Positions 10,413 to 23,630 are shown, numbered from the stretch's first letter. The stretch: 64,000 bases of DNA from Fragilariopsis cylindrus CCMP1102 (GCA_900095095.1 FMBT01000315.1:62001-126000); one strand, 5' to 3'. The notes: a model not told the origin generated them from the letters alone. Made by a program: numbers and translations.

Positions 10413-12564
10413 CTCACCTCCACTAGTATCCTTATAGTCCCAGGTTTGTTTTGAGTCAAGTCTTTTTGTTTGATCTAAATAATTGGAAACGCAATACCGA
10501 TAGAGACAATGGTAGAGCTACCGTAGAGATGACAGTTTCGCATTCGTTACAGCGATTAGATACTAGTATATGTGCATCTGATGGTGTGGTGGATCTGTAA
10601 TCTTCAAACTGGTCTGCCTGTCTAAAGACAAAGATGTGCGTTTTTTTGTTCTTCCTTTTTTGTTTGTTAAAAATGGAATTATTTATTCTGGTCGATTGAG
10701 TCGATTCTAGTCATGTCAATTGAGTCGAGTCCCAGTTGAATCAATCGAATCGAATCGAATCATAGAGAAAATAATCTTCTTCAATAACAAAAATCAAAAA
10801 TGTCTAGTTTCTCAATGCTGACGTCATTCAGATCTTTCCATCACGCGCCAGATTTTATTCGTTCAAATCTCACAAATTCAAAAAATCTAAATTTTATTAG
10901 CAATGCTTTTTCCTTTTTTCGAAAGGGAAAAAGATACCTTACTGTGGTGTTGTTATGATGATTGATTGTTCTTGTTCGAAATAGAAAACCATTTCCGTTC
11001 TCAAGCAAGTCCACACTCCTTCTCAAGAATCCCAGCGAAACAAGCTTTTTCCTCTCCAAATCAATATACTCCTTCTTCTTTCTGGCGTTACCTTATGTTT
11101 TCATGGCGACACAACAATGACGATACTGTGTTTAGTTGATGAGATTAGAGAGGCATTGGAGGTATTGGTTGGATCACAGCCTCCCGCATCCCTCACATGA
11201 AGAAAATTATCTTATTGATGTCGTGATGAAGCTACATGTCTAGTAATCAAAATAGATCGCTACGACGAAGGATGCATCTATGGATAAAGTATTTATCTCT
11301 AGCAACAGTAACTTTGTCCCGTCCCGCTCGGATGTTATAGCTCCGAAAATTATTTTGTGTGAGACAGGTTTGTTGTGCTACGTTGTGTATATCGCATCAC
11401 CATTAGGGACTTACACTATGTGCCGCTTTCGAAAATGATAGAATATAGAAATGATTTGGGAACGCTGTTTGTTTTCTCTTTCAACTTTCGACGTTATTAT
11501 CTATCTACTCTGTGAACTTTTTGTTACGTTAGCTGGTGGAGTGTACTGGCTTGCTACCATAAATAAATACGTTTCTTACTGCATCACATTGCTCGGTAGA
11601 TATCCTGAATAAAAGTAGTATCGTTTCTCCATTTCTTTTTCTGAACCTCAAACAGCACTTGGTAGTGTTTTGTTTCGAGAGAAAAATGAGCAGCCCTAGT
11701 ACTTTTCTTACAGTAATGTTTCATTATTCTGTCTATTATATTACTTTTGATTACGATGCATAAGAAGTGAATGTTTTGTCATATTATTCCATTGCGTCTT
11801 CTACTTTACTGCATCTATGGAACTAGCTAAATAATACTGTGATCTTCTTGTATAAGATAGTACTACTTTGATGAAATCATCTGCTATTTAATTTACGACC
11901 GTTGCTGCTATTACTATATAGTATGATATAGCACAATTGTACTAGGACTAACTATTGTCATCGTCTATATCATGGCAACGAAGCTTTTAACGTGCCTAGC
12001 TAGCTAACACTTGTTTCTCATAGACACGCACCGGTTGCAGTCACAATAGTCTCGGGAGATTACGAAAAGACATGCATGCATACCGGTAGTCGAAAAGGTA
12101 CAAGAATTGGTAGTAGCTTCGTGTGTGTAGTTCATAATAAAAAAGGAGATGGTCCACTAGCTAATGTAGACTAGTAGGAGGTGGTTGTGAAGAAGGAAAA
12201 GTGCTTGCTTTTACTACTGGTGGTATAATATATTTTTCATGCAGTGTAGATAAATATAGTTAATTAAAAGGTAGTATAGTATAGTATTATTATAGTTAAG
12301 CAGCAGCATGTAATAAAAAATCAGTTCGTACGAGATGAGGCCCCACAAATCTTATCCGTTCAATCCCATCGTTCCATTTTCCATTCAAATTAATTCATCC
12401 CATCCTACCTAGTTTTCATTCAATCACAAAGCAAACAATATAACAAATAAACAATGTATAGGATGTGATGGGGGATGGGGTGGATAATTCAATTCATTTT
12501 TCTTGGTTTTTTCTTTTAGATATAAAAGTTCATTCATTCATTCCTTGGAATGGAATGGCTGTTT
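10413..12564. other. Long spacer without recognisable genes
   Basis: About 2.1 kb of AT-rich sequence with short ORFs only. The minus ORF at 10841-11059 has no protein-like character. 10680-10760 has imprecise TCGA/ATCGA repeats. 12170-12500 is likely the 3' flank of the gene at 12565. No structured RNA was recognised. Confidence 0.6.
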
Positions 12565-13482
12565 CTATTTGTCTAAAAAGAAGAATTTGCTGGATGATTC
12601 GGTTCCTTGTTCTTCACTGACGATGAACATATCATCACTACCTTCCTCAACAAGGAACGGTTCCAGGTTACATCCAAGAGGGAATTCAACAGTGGCGGTG
12701 TTGACGATACGTACAACATTACCAGTTCCTGGTGTTTCAAGGATCGCAAAGAATGGTCGTTCGGTACCATCTTCGGTGTATACTTCCATAACTTGCTTGA
12801 CATTATTAGGACCTTGTAAGAGTTCGATACGTGCGTTCAAAGGACGTCCATCGGTCTTCAGTAATACTTGAACAGACGCAACAGATGGTGCGAATGGCAT
12901 CGTAAAGACCGCACCTCCCTGTACGGTACGTGGTGTGGCCATCTTGGAGAGCTTATCCGTGAAGTTTTCAATACCACCATCCTTGATATCCGCTTCCACA
13001 CCGGCCGCGATGGGGTATTCCATCGAGGCTGTGTTACGGATCGCAATGGAGTTTTGACTTCCAGGACTGGCAATGACGGCACGGAATGGACGTAAGTTAC
13101 CATCCTCGAGGTAGACCGCCATCTTTTGTGGTGTATTGTCCGGTCCTTGCCATAATTCCACATTGGCATTCAAAGGACGTCCTTCAGTCTTGAGATGAAC
13201 TTGGACGGAATCAATCGAGGGGGTGGTGAAGGACCAAGTACGGAGACTTCCACCCTGTACCTTGATGGGAGATAATGATTCCCAGACATCCTTTGTGAGT
13301 GCCATTTCTCCTCCACGTTCTTCCGGAACACCAACTCCTGGTGCACCAACACCGGTGGCAAGACCAGCTTCATACGACGATGAGAATAATGCGGTATTGA
13401 CATTGTTCAACTTAGGAGCGATGGTAAACGCCGAAGCGGATCCACTAAGGGCAGCAATTACAGCAAGGGCACAGAATTTCAT
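12565..13482 (-). CDS. Plastid protein with two homologous ~85-residue repeats; pyrenoid-shell (PyShell)-like candidate
   Basis: A single-exon 305-residue precursor. Residues 1-19 are a signal peptide ending ASAF|TIAP, the canonical diatom plastid motif. Two related domains follow. Repeat 1 (about 73-160) contains [46 protein letters not shown] and [11 protein letters not shown]. Repeat 2 (about 188-275) contains [46 protein letters not shown] and [12 protein letters not shown] short acidic tail ends the protein. Codons favour C- and G-ending forms much more than neighbours, typical of very high expression. A beta-rich tandem domain in an abundant stromal protein matches what is known of PyShell, which sheathes the diatom Rubisco pyrenoid. 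That assignment is from memory of the family architecture, not an alignment. Otherwise call it a conserved plastid beta-repeat protein. Confidence 0.6.
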   Translation of the reverse strand: MKFCALAVIAALSGSASAFTIAPKLNNVNTALFSSSYEAGLATGVGAPGVGVPEERGGEMALTKDVWESLSPIKVQGGSLRTWSFTTPSIDSVQVHLKTEGRPLNANVELWQGPDNTPQKMAVYLEDGNLRPFRAVIASPGSQNSIAIRNTASMEYPIAAGVEADIKDGGIENFTDKLSKMATPRTVQGGAVFTMPFAPSVASVQVLLKTDGRPLNARIELLQGPNNVKQVMEVYTEDGTERPFFAILETPGTGNVVRIVNTATVEFPLGCNLEPFLVEEGSDDMFIVSEEQGTESSSKFFFLDK

Positions 13483-15900
13483 CTTAATAATTATTATTAT
13501 AATTGGTATTTATAATAAACTAGTAGTAACAATGAATATGTAAGATGTATAATGATAGATTGCTTTGTTGTCTATTCGTAAGTGCCTCGCTTTGTTGTCT
13601 TTAACCGTTGAGTTGAACGAGAGGTGAATAGTTGACGACGTTACGTAGCGCGTGCTGAAGGTTGGGTTGCCTTTTCATATCTGTTGCATGCAATCTTACG
13701 AGTAAAAACTACGTGATAAAAAATCAACGAACTGTAACTTTACACACGCACGCAATTTTTTTCGTCAAAATCTTACGGGTGATATTTGAGAGGTGGTGAT
13801 TGTGTTTGCGGTCCACGCGACGCAAAAAACAAGAACGCGGTTTGATTTTGTCTTTCTTAGACAGTGTAGGAACGCGGGAGATAATTTAAGACAGCATGCA
13901 TTGTTTATTTTCAGCGAGTATAACAGCCTATCATACGTACAAAAATGAGAGATTGCGCGCGCAAACCATGCTTTCAAGAAATTGAAAACCAACCCCTTAG
14001 TAGTACTGTACTGAATACTATTATATTATTATTCTGTACATACATGTACAATAATCTAAAACAAATTCTTAGGAGTCTATCAATACATATGATATAATGA
14101 CGTCAGTAAAAGTTAGCCAAAATTGATTTTTCTTTTCTTTTTATCCAACGCACCGGGTACGCACTTTCACATGATAAACTGAATGACTATATTACAGCGC
14201 TTCCTCGGAACATTGTTCTTTACGTTGAGTGAACATAAATAACGTCCATACATGAGGAATATATTTATGCTTTATGGTACGATGTGCGTGTTCTAACGCA
14301 CGAATCTCGCCAATAGAAAACAACCCCCCTCCCAAAACGCAACAAACTTGTTCCCCTAAAGTAGAAGTTGCAACTAAAGGTTACTACTGTAGTACTACTG
14401 TACATGAAAATCAAGAATTAAAGGAAAGTGACTATAGTATGCAGGTATTTTTTGTATGATACCCCCCTTTCATCATATTATCTAGTCCTGCCTAATTATC
14501 TATGATGAAAGAAGATTGCAACATGGGAAATGAAGAGAGGAAGAGATGATGATGTCAATGTGTGTTGATTTGGTGTGTGTGTGTGGAAGGAGAATTGTCA
14601 GCCTAAGCCACCTACCTTCTTGCTCATCAACTCTACTATTCTTTTCTCTATTGTCATACCCCACCATAAAGAGATCTTAATTAGTGTGCACATAATAAAT
14701 TTCCTCTGCGCAACTGAACTGTGTAACTGGACCGTGTAACTGGACTGTGTAATGTAACTGGACTGTGTAATGTAACTGGACTGTGTAAAATGTAACTGAA
14801 ATGTGTAAAATGTAACTGGACTGTGTAAAATGTAAGTTGACTGTGTAACTGACCCAAAAAGTACTGTTGAGAAGGAACTTGAAAACTTACCATACATAGC
14901 ATCATTACATAGCATTGCATAAAGGGTGATGATATTATAATGATGCATACAAAAAGAAATACACATTATGTGGTCATACATAATTCAAAACTTTAGTTGC
15001 TAATTGATCCACTATATTTATCAACTATGTTGGTTATGTTGTGTATATCTTGTTGTACAATGGTCACAGATAGTGAGCAGAAAAGAATGGAGGAAGCAGA
15101 GGCAAGAAAATCATAATTAGAGAGGAGAAATAATGCAAGACAAATACTTCTAAGAATGACATCAAAACAAAGATACTAAAACAATATACTGAATTTTTGC
15201 TTAGTATCACACTATTGAATAAGGGGAGAACTGTCTTATTGGTCTATTAGAAGGAGCACGTTGTATGGTTTTGGGTGGATGGGGTGGCAATAGCTAGGTG
15301 TGCTATCAGCTTAGCTTTCCCATTCCACCCACCCACCCACCCACCAGTTGCAGCAGTAAAATACAATCTGTAGATCAAGCCTCCTTGTTCATGAAAGAAA
15401 GTCAAACATCTGCTGACCATTTATTAGCAAAGAGAAGTGTTATATCCAAATCTATCTCCAGGACAGGTTTTCATGTGTCATGTATCTGTTGGATGTAATG
15501 AAAGAATGCTTGGGAAGGTTGGCATAGATAAGATATTCCAGATCCTACAAGCAACGACTATGGGAATAAGTTCACTCTATTATACTTGTTCTCTTTGATT
15601 TGACAACAGTATGTGCCTACAGTAGAGCAGAACAAAGCAAAATTTCTGAGTTGATAGAGCCTACTATTTAAGCTAATATAGTTCCCATGTTTAATACTTC
15701 CTTAAAAATAGAAATAGTTGACACCATCGTTAGCGTGCTGCAAAATCTAAATCACCATTTACTGTATTAAGATACGTCTCATGAGCTCCGACTATGACGG
15801 AAATCAAGCACTCTGTTACAAAATGGAACCCATGATGGTGGGATAATAATTTGTTTCACTAGTTACTGCGGACAAGGTAATGCTGTCAAGAAAGAAGAAA
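13483..15900. other. Spacer with a minisatellite, no clear genes
   Basis: The 13483-13560 end is the divergent 5' flank of the PyShell-like gene. The rest is AT-rich with short ORFs lacking protein character. It contains the tandem repeat at 14711-14852 and an ACCC run at 15327-15345. Confidence 0.6.
14711..14852. repeat. Minisatellite of AACTGGACTGTGTAA units
   Basis: Seven to eight imperfect units of 14-20 bases. The core is ACTGGACTGTGTAA, with a variable insert ATGTA or AATGTA between copies. Spacing is irregular and units are adjacent, so it is not a CRISPR array. Confidence 0.85.
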
Positions 15901-17803
15901 TCACATTTGGCTTGAATAGCCATACGTACTACCCTCTGCTAACCATCGTAGTATATCGATTGTCATGTCCTCAAAAAAGAGTGTTCCCTTCGGTATACAC
16001 GCGACAGCAAGTAGTTTGTCGGTGGTATAAGGGATCGCCTCTTCCATGCGTACCGTCTGATGATGTGGCCGATAGTCGTCGTAGTAAAGGAATACATCAA
16101 CCATCAATCCTTTGTGACCAACAGCGGGATCCCACAACATAACTTCTCCCCCCATTACTTTAGCGGATCGAACAAATTGACACCAACCTGAACAATAATT
16201 TTGACGCCCCTGAACTCCAGCCGAACAATTTCCTATCAGATCGTTTCGACCAATATTTCGCGTGAATTTGAAACCGGCGATCTTTTTCTCGGAGCTTGGT
16301 ACCCATCGTCCAATAGCAAAATTTACCGGAGTCTTACCGTAATGTTCAACGATTCGACCAGAAGAGTCTGGATCATAAACTAGATAACACGCGCCTCCAC
16401 TCGGGCATGGTATTTGCATTGATAATGATTCAATGGGAACATCCGCGACTTCCTTGTGAGGTTTCGGAGAAGGTTTCGGAGTTAGAGCTACCTCAGCTAC
16501 GGTTGTTTCTGGCAATGTTTCGGTTGGTATCGGTACTGGTACTGGTACCGGTACTGGCGTCGGTATATGTTCTTGTTCATTTATTCCTACACAAGCGGGA
16601 ATTTCTCGGATCGTACCAGATCGCTGTTCGTTTGCAATGTGTATCGGCTGGATGCTGCCTACATCTTCAGTGGTAACTTTCTTAGAGCTTAACCTTTTGA
16701 ACAGTGCAACGGCTCCAAGTTGTTTGGCAATTTTACCCCATTTCTTTCCTACGATACCCGTTACCGGGAAGTTACAACCTTTTGGTACACACGCTACAGC
16801 ATCTATCGATTCTGTGTCAAAACTAGCTTCATCATCATCATCGTCGAGAGATGACACCTTAATGGTATTACCATTTTCATCATACATAAAAAAGTCCACG
16901 GGTAAACCCAACCCATACAGCGCGGTGACCGTAGCGTCCATATTCTTGGCCGCCTTGATAAATTGACACCAACCCTGGTAGTAATTCTTGTCGTCTTGTG
17001 TTACGTGGGAAGCGCACGTCCCGATTAATTCACATTTCGAAAATCCCTGTGCCTCCTTGAAAGCATCGATATCATTCGAGGTCCAGACTCCCACAGCATT
17101 CTTCATGGGCTTTTCACTGTAGTGGATGTTGAGCTCGTCGTCACCGCTACTATAAACCAAATAACAAGCCCCGATTCCAACGAATTTCTTTTCCCACGAC
17201 CGGTCTCTCAGATCTACGACTTCATTTTCGTTATATTGTACCGATTCGGTATCAGGAGTAGCTTTTGGAGAAAGCTTTGGGGCATCGTCTATCTGTGACG
17301 GGTGCTGTGACACTGTAGGAGATACGCCAGCAACAGGATTTACCGTTACCACCGAAGATGATTGTTGTTGTTGCTTTGGTTGTACTTCTTTTTCCTTCAG
17401 TAGATTCTGTATTTCTAATTGACCATCACCACTGCCACTATACTTGTCAAGTGCGTAATAAGGATTGAGGGACTTCTTCTTCTTTTTGCGTTGCTGTTGT
17501 GGTTCTTCCTGCTTCTTACTATTTAGCTGCTGTTGTTGCTGTAAGGATGGCGGCGGTGAAGGTTTGAGAGAATTCTTTGCTCGACCTAACGCATGCACTG
17601 CAGTTGTTCCCGGTGGTTCCTGTTGTGGTCGTTGTCGCGATGGTTTGAGTGTCACCGTTTCTCGCCCCGAGGTCCGTCCTGATAATGGAGATATTTCTGA
17701 TGATACTCCACTGCCAGGTTTCTGCTGGTCTTCATGTTGTTGTTGTTGTTGCTGCTCTATTCCATCAACATCATTACTATCGTCTTCTTCTTCATCCTCC
17801 TCA

Positions 17804-17835
<32 letters not shown>

Positions 17836-19821
17836 GTCGTCGTCTTCCGCAATGGTCGGAACGGTAACAACCCCCGCCGACGGCATCGTGGTCATCGGTG
17901 TAGGAGCCATCGACGAAGGATTACTATTGTTCTTATTACTATCGTCCACGTTATTGTGGCTGTCGTTATTATTATCGATATCGAAAATCATCCGAAGATC
18001 ATCTCCTAAACTCATTTCTCCAAATACACCAACGCTGCTAGTACTAGTTTGATTGTTATTGCTGTTATTCTTTGGTTGATTCATTCCATCAAGATGTGAA
18101 AATGAAGCTTCAGCAGCACCAGCACCAGTACCAGTACCATCCTCATCATCGTTGCTGGGAAACATCACTGATGGATCTTTCGAATTATGATCATTATACA
18201 ATTGTGACATCGGCATAGAATGATTACTACTTGTATTGATGGTATGATGTGAACTACGTTTCAGTAATGACGTCGAAGAAGTAGGACATGGTGATATAGA
18301 TGCTATAGACGACGGCGAGGGCTGTACCGACGATGACAATGTCATTGACAACGGTGGCTGTATCTGTTGTGGTTGTGGCGACATCAGTGATGATGTTGTT
18401 GTAAACGGTGGTTCAGGAGGTGGTGGCGAATCTGACCTTCTTGGTGTGTGTGGTAATGGTTTATCGAAGTCCCCTATGGAAGCCATTCGAACGTACCCGG
18501 GCCGTTGCTGTCGTTGTAGTTCGTCTAAATCATTGTTGTACTCCATAGCACCATCATCGAGTCCCGACGATGATGATGATGTTGTTGTTGTTGTTGGTAG
18601 TAGCGACTCTGCAGTAAATGAACCAGTTTCGTACAACGTTTCCATGACGTCATAATCTCCTTTATATTCGATCGAAGGAGTACTGTTTTTATCGTTGCTA
18701 TCTACGACATCGCGAAGGAAGAATTGAGGATACGAGAACATAGATGATCTAATACGAGTCGTAGTATTATCAGTCTTAGTAGTAACCGAGGTATCTTCTG
18801 ATGTTGCAGATGCTATAGCAGTATTAACATTATTATTATTATCATCCCACATTATTATTGCATCGATGAACAATTGTACTTCTTCGGATGTTGTCGTCGT
18901 CGTCGATTCTGATGACGACAAGACAACGTATGGTATGATTCCCATTCGTTTGCATAAGGCCATAGCTAAATCTTGATCATTGCATTCTTTTAATGTTGGT
19001 GGTTTTCGATTACATAATACCACGAGTTGTCTTTTGACGTTGACGTTGTTGTTACCTTTTCCTCCCGGTGGTTCGATACCATCATCAACATCGTGTGATC
19101 TCCTTGACCTTCGAATTAATGGAGGAATAGGAGTAGTAGGTGGATCAAGAGGAGCAGGAGCAGCATTGGTAGTAGTAGTAATGGCGGAATGTGAAGAATG
19201 AACACCATCAGCAGAGGAAGAAGAAACATCTTCTTTCAGAAATTCCGACCTGTTGATCATCATGCTCATAGATGATTCGAACTTGTTACTATTATTATTA
19301 TTATTATTATTATCATGAATAAGATCTTGTTCCGTTGATGATGTCGACTTGGTAATCATCAACATAGATTCGTTATGATTACGAATAAAATCGTCGTCGT
19401 GTTCCTGTGGTGCTTCTTCTTGGTATTGATCTGGATCTTGAGGTTGCTTTCTCATTTGCATTTGCCGCTGTCGTTGTTGTTGAAAACGATCATTTATCAA
19501 TGATCGAATCTTATTATCATTATTATTATTATTATTATTGCCATTGTCATCTGTGTTATCATCCGTGGATGTCGTTGTTATTTCTAAAATATCTTTCACC
19601 AATTCACGAAGATCTTCAATATTCATTTCATCGATAATTTTTTTTGCATCGGTGTTGTCATCTGCTGTTGTTCCTTGTTGTATAAATTGTTGTTGCAATA
19701 ATAATAATACATTTCCTTCAACATCGTCGTCGACTTTTTTTTCATTTATTACTATAGACCGAGATGGAGGACGAAGTGGGCGTTCGTCGTCGTCTCCATT
19801 GTTGTCGTTGTTGTCGCACAT
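15901..19821 (-). CDS. Large low-complexity protein ending in two copies of an unrecognised Cys-containing domain
   Basis: A single ORF of 1306 residues with the ATG at 19821. Most of the first 850 residues are Asn/Ser/Thr/Gln/Asp-rich, with a long Glu/Asp run encoded near 17776-17848. One globular island at about 265-335 contains RQLVVLCNRKPPTLKECNDQ and MALCKRMGIIPYVVL. Domain A (about 880-1020) and domain B (about 1138-1295) are homologous. Both have GACYLVY, an HY-x(2,3)-P turn, an A-x-G-x-W segment, L-I-G-x-C, then Y(Y/C)-x-GWCQF-(I/V)-x-x-AK-x-M, a V-D-x-F-x-Y segment and A-V-A-C-(V/I)-PKG. Conserved Cys residues occur at each corresponding place. I know no family with this signature. 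No signal peptide or membrane span is visible, so it is probably cytosolic or nuclear. Confidence 0.8.
17776..17848. repeat. CCT/CTT triplet repeat coding for Glu/Asp
   Basis: An imperfect CCT/TCT/TCG triplet tract inside the 15901-19821 gene, translated on the minus strand as an acidic run. Confidence 0.9.
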
Positions 19822-21308
19822 TATCTCTACCGTATTTACGCCCCCGTCTACTTCTACAGTCTAAGGATTCAGTGACTTTCCCTCTTTCCCTCTTGCTCTC
19901 TTTCTCTCTTTACTAGAAAGCGACGATGTTGATTCAATCCAAAGAAGAAAAAGTTTAAAAGGTGTCTCTCATTCAAACAACACACCAGTAAGAATGATTT
20001 TATGTTGATGAAACATGAGATACCGAATACCGTATTTCATTATTTTACAAAAAGTTGTGTCAGGCATTTTTAGTTGAAGTCATTATTTTCTTCACATAAA
20101 TCATTAACAAAAATTCGAAAATAAATATCCTCAAAAGTCGAAAAGGGGGACGGAGAGTATCCTTTCGCAGCCCCCTTCCCTCCCTGATTGCGAATTCACG
20201 CATTCTGAAAAAACCTCAAATTTCACGAAAAAAAAGAATCATCAATCACTACTTCAACAACCAACAACCAACCATACAGTAGTTCAGTGTTAGTTGGCAT
20301 TTTAAATGGAAAAAATGAGTGATAAGAGCTTAGACAAAACATCGTCGTCTATGCCACAAACCGAAAAAAAATTTAGGACGAAACAGTAGTAGCAACAACC
20401 GTAGCGTACTTTTAAGGCAGGCTTCTGCTACTATGATAAAATAGGGTGGTAAAAAGCAGAAAGTGATGGCAAATCCCCTCACGACGACGAACATCAAATG
20501 TGGACAACAACGATGATGGCTTGATGATCTTACCGTTGCTTAGTTTACCGATGTTTTTCCATCTTCATATTTCAGATTATCTAGGGCAAAAACACAGGAA
20601 GAACTTATGAATTTAACATGACGTTAGTTTCGAAACAACAAATCTACAAAGATATTATAAAAACGACCAGGTATATTGATTGAATGGAAAGTTATTCCTA
20701 CTACTGTATCGAAATCAGTCCAACAAGAAGGGCGGATCAAAATAGGCGGATTATTACAGCAAATTTGTAACCATATATTGGACAACGAAACGAACAATAA
20801 ATGACGACGTTGTCTTTGTATATATCACTCCCATAAAATAGTGTGCTAGTGTCCTAGCTAGAGCTTAGCTGGTACTACTGTACGAACTTCCATTGTAGTA
20901 TAGATCTTCAATTCCCTCGCTACAGTAGTATTGATTGATTCGATTGTTTCCTTTTTAAATCTTCTTTCTGAGCTTAAATTTAAAGTCGAAAATCTTCCCT
21001 GTCCGCCAACAGTTTCCTTTTCAATTTTCTTTGATTTTCTTGAGATCTTTCTTCGTCTTTCTCACATCATCATCAAATCACTTCACATCACAGATGATCA
21101 CATCAAAAAATTTTTGCTTACACGAAGAAGAAGCTTTATCACATCATTCATTCACAAGTCGAGTCAACTAAACTCTAAACTAAGCGGAGCAGGAAGAAAA
21201 GGAAATCATCAACCATCTATCTCAATTCTACGAAACGAAACGAAGCATACGGTATCTCTATAAGATTTATAGGATCCTATTCTATTCTATTCTATTCAAT
21301 TTACTACT
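19822..21308. other. Divergent promoter region and aminotransferase leader
   Basis: It separates two divergent genes. Pyrimidine-rich sequence follows 19870, AT-rich sequence fills the middle, and a TCTTTC-rich plus CATCA-rich stretch (20940-21300) looks like the aminotransferase 5' leader. The open frame at 20931-21263 is in this leader and has no protein character. Confidence 0.55.
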
Positions 21309-23009
21309 ATGTCGTCATCGTCCAGCAACAACAACAACAATAACAGTAGCAATAATGTTGTTACTACTACTATTACTAGTCCTAACGTAGGAAGTTTACG
21401 TTCAAATACTGTACGTTCTTTTAAGGTAATGGATGTATTACGTAAAGCGAATGAATTGCAACAGAAATTAGATTCGGATTACGATGCTGCTTCTGCTGCT
21501 GCTGCACAATCGAGAACGAAAACAACAGAAGAAGAAGAAGAAGAAGAAATAACAACTGAACAACGTGAACGTGAACCACGTATACAAGTATTACATTTAG
21601 AAGTTGGACAACCAGAAACAGGTGCACCAAAACAAGTAGCAGATGCGGCAATTCAAGCATTAACTACAACATCGACTTCTTTGACTCCATCATCATCATC
21701 ATCCAAGACGAATGTGATGGGATATACCGATGCATTTGGATTAGTAGAATTACGTCAACGTATACGTCAACATTATATTGATAAGTATTACAGCAATAAT
21801 AATGAAGAAATAATGATGAACAATAATATGATACCCGATATATCACAAATTGTGATTACGACTGGTAGTTCTGGTGCATTCTTATTAGCATTTACTGCCT
21901 GTTTTGATGTAGATGATGTGGTGGCAATTGCCTCCTCCGGATATCCCTGTTATCGTAATATCTTACAAGCATTAGGTTGTACAATTGCCACATGTGCTAT
22001 TAATCAAGACTATAAATTAACAGCCATTGAATTACAAATTGAAATTACTAAAAGGAAACAAGAAAAATTACCAAAAATAAAAGGATTAATTCTATCCTCA
22101 CCCAGTAATCCAACCGGATCGATGTTAACACCTACTGAAATTCATGATTTATGTGTCTTGTGTAACAAAGAAAACATTATTTTTATTTCCGATGAAATAT
22201 ATCATGGTATCTCATTTGGTGATGTGAAGGAAGCAACGGCATTGCAATATGCTGGTTGTCGAACTACGACTACTACTACTACTGCCTCAGCCTCAGCATC
22301 AGCAGGAACCGACTCCAACAATTCAATGAACAATAATAATACAAATACAAATATTATTATCATAAATAGTTTCTCAAAATATTATTCAATGCCTGGATGG
22401 AGATTAGGTTGGATGGTTGTACCTACACAATATGTACAATCCATCAATAAATTACAACAAAATATGTTTATTAATGCACCCACAATCAGTCAAACTGCTG
22501 CAGTACAATGCTTTAATAATCCACACACCACAGAAGAATTAGAAAAACATGTCACAAAATATACCATAAATCGTGGATTCATATTAGACATATTTAGTTC
22601 TGGAAAATTAAGAGGTTTATCACTGGAAAAGAATGTTGCACCTGCCGATGGTGGATTTTACATTTATATTGATTTAGGGGATGATAATATTTGTGTTTAT
22701 AACAACAGCAACAGCAACAGCAACAGCAACACTGAAGATGAAAACAATGAAAATATTATTTTAGGATCTGTTACCATGTGTGAAAAATTCTTAGACGAAT
22801 ATTATGTGGCATTTACACCTGGTATTGATTTTGAAGATCCAAACGATCTCACAAATTTAGGGAATAGACGATTTCGAATATCCTATGCCGGCTCTACTGA
22901 AAATATTAAAAAGGCAATGAATAAATTTATTCTATTTTGGAATACTATATGGATTATTGATATCGCTACTGCCAAACAAACAAAAAAGAGAAGGGAAACC
23001 ACAAAATGA
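21309..23009 (+). CDS. Class I/II pyridoxal-phosphate aminotransferase
   Basis: A single-exon 566-residue ORF. The first 30 residues are Ser/Asn-rich, then FKVMDVLRKANELQQKL opens the fold. Family motifs are in order: EVGQPETGAPKQVADAA, MGYTDAFGLVELR, TTGSSGAFLLAF (PLP-phosphate region), SSGYPCYRN, LILSSPSNPTGSM with the invariant NPTG, FISDEIYHG with the Asp that pairs with the PLP ring N, and NSFSKYYSMPGWRLGW with the Schiff-base Lys. RRFRISYAG near the C-terminus supplies the substrate-carboxylate Arg. Several poly-Asn/Thr/Ser inserts lengthen it beyond the usual ~400 residues. It belongs to the aspartate-aminotransferase-like fold. The amino donor cannot be told from sequence, and no organelle signal is evident. 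Confidence 0.88.
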   Translation: MSSSSSNNNNNNSSNNVVTTTITSPNVGSLRSNTVRSFKVMDVLRKANELQQKLDSDYDAASAAAAQSRTKTTEEEEEEEITTEQREREPRIQVLHLEVGQPETGAPKQVADAAIQALTTTSTSLTPSSSSSKTNVMGYTDAFGLVELRQRIRQHYIDKYYSNNNEEIMMNNNMIPDISQIVITTGSSGAFLLAFTACFDVDDVVAIASSGYPCYRNILQALGCTIATCAINQDYKLTAIELQIEITKRKQEKLPKIKGLILSSPSNPTGSMLTPTEIHDLCVLCNKENIIFISDEIYHGISFGDVKEATALQYAGCRTTTTTTTASASASAGTDSNNSMNNNNTNTNIIIINSFSKYYSMPGWRLGWMVVPTQYVQSINKLQQNMFINAPTISQTAAVQCFNNPHTTEELEKHVTKYTINRGFILDIFSSGKLRGLSLEKNVAPADGGFYIYIDLGDDNICVYNNSNSNSNSNTEDENNENIILGSVTMCEKFLDEYYVAFTPGIDFEDPNDLTNLGNRRFRISYAGSTENIKKAMNKFILFWNTIWIIDIATAKQTKKRRETTK

Positions 23010-23630
23010 AGTAAAAGTTTGGCTAAAGAAATAAATAAAGAGTTAATGATAGCTATTATTTGAATACGAAGTCATATGTATATATATCTATACATCCATA
23101 CCATAGCATTATATTTTTCTTGGAAAGTCTTTCCATCCTCATCAAATCAAAAGTGAATCCTCAGTGTCTGAATCTAGCTAGTAATACCGAAGACTTCAAC
23201 TATGTAAACAGTTATTGCTTTTTGAGCTGAATCACACCAGTAGAAAGGGCTGTCTATCCCTCCGGTGATAACAGTTGATACGTACTTGTACTGCAGTTGT
23301 TCTACCTGCTGCTCATTATTATTATTGTTATTGTTATTGCCGTCCATCATCGTGGTATTTTTCAGTAACGCATTGTCTTACTAACTGCTATACTCAAACT
23401 CACTCTCTCACAAGACTACTAGTTATTCCATGTCCTGATGTTCGTTAATGCGGCTTTGTTTGGTGTGGTCGTGTGATGTCATAGATTTTGTTTTACTTTT
23501 AAGTTGATTTTACGATTGGTTACAGGACCCCATCCCGATGTTGAAGAAAAACTAAAGTATGTCACAACCCGAGCTAAGTTAGTCCCGATACCGACGGATA
23601 AACAATGCTAGAGCCTTAGGCATAATAATA
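23010..23630. other. Convergent spacer
   Basis: Between the aminotransferase stop and the importin-like stop. It has an ATT-rich microsatellite near 23315-23340 and nothing coding. Confidence 0.6.

Noticed and set aside
10841-11059. 72-residue minus-strand ORF in the long spacer
   Set aside because: Lys/Phe-rich translation of AT-rich DNA with no recognisable pattern.
14711-14852. Regularly repeated units suggesting a CRISPR array
   Set aside because: Units are adjacent, variable in length and have no spacers; a minisatellite in a eukaryotic genome.
20931-21263. 110-residue plus-strand ORF ahead of the aminotransferase
   Set aside because: It lies in a pyrimidine- and CATCA-rich leader, ends before the true start and has no protein-like pattern; probably 5' UTR.
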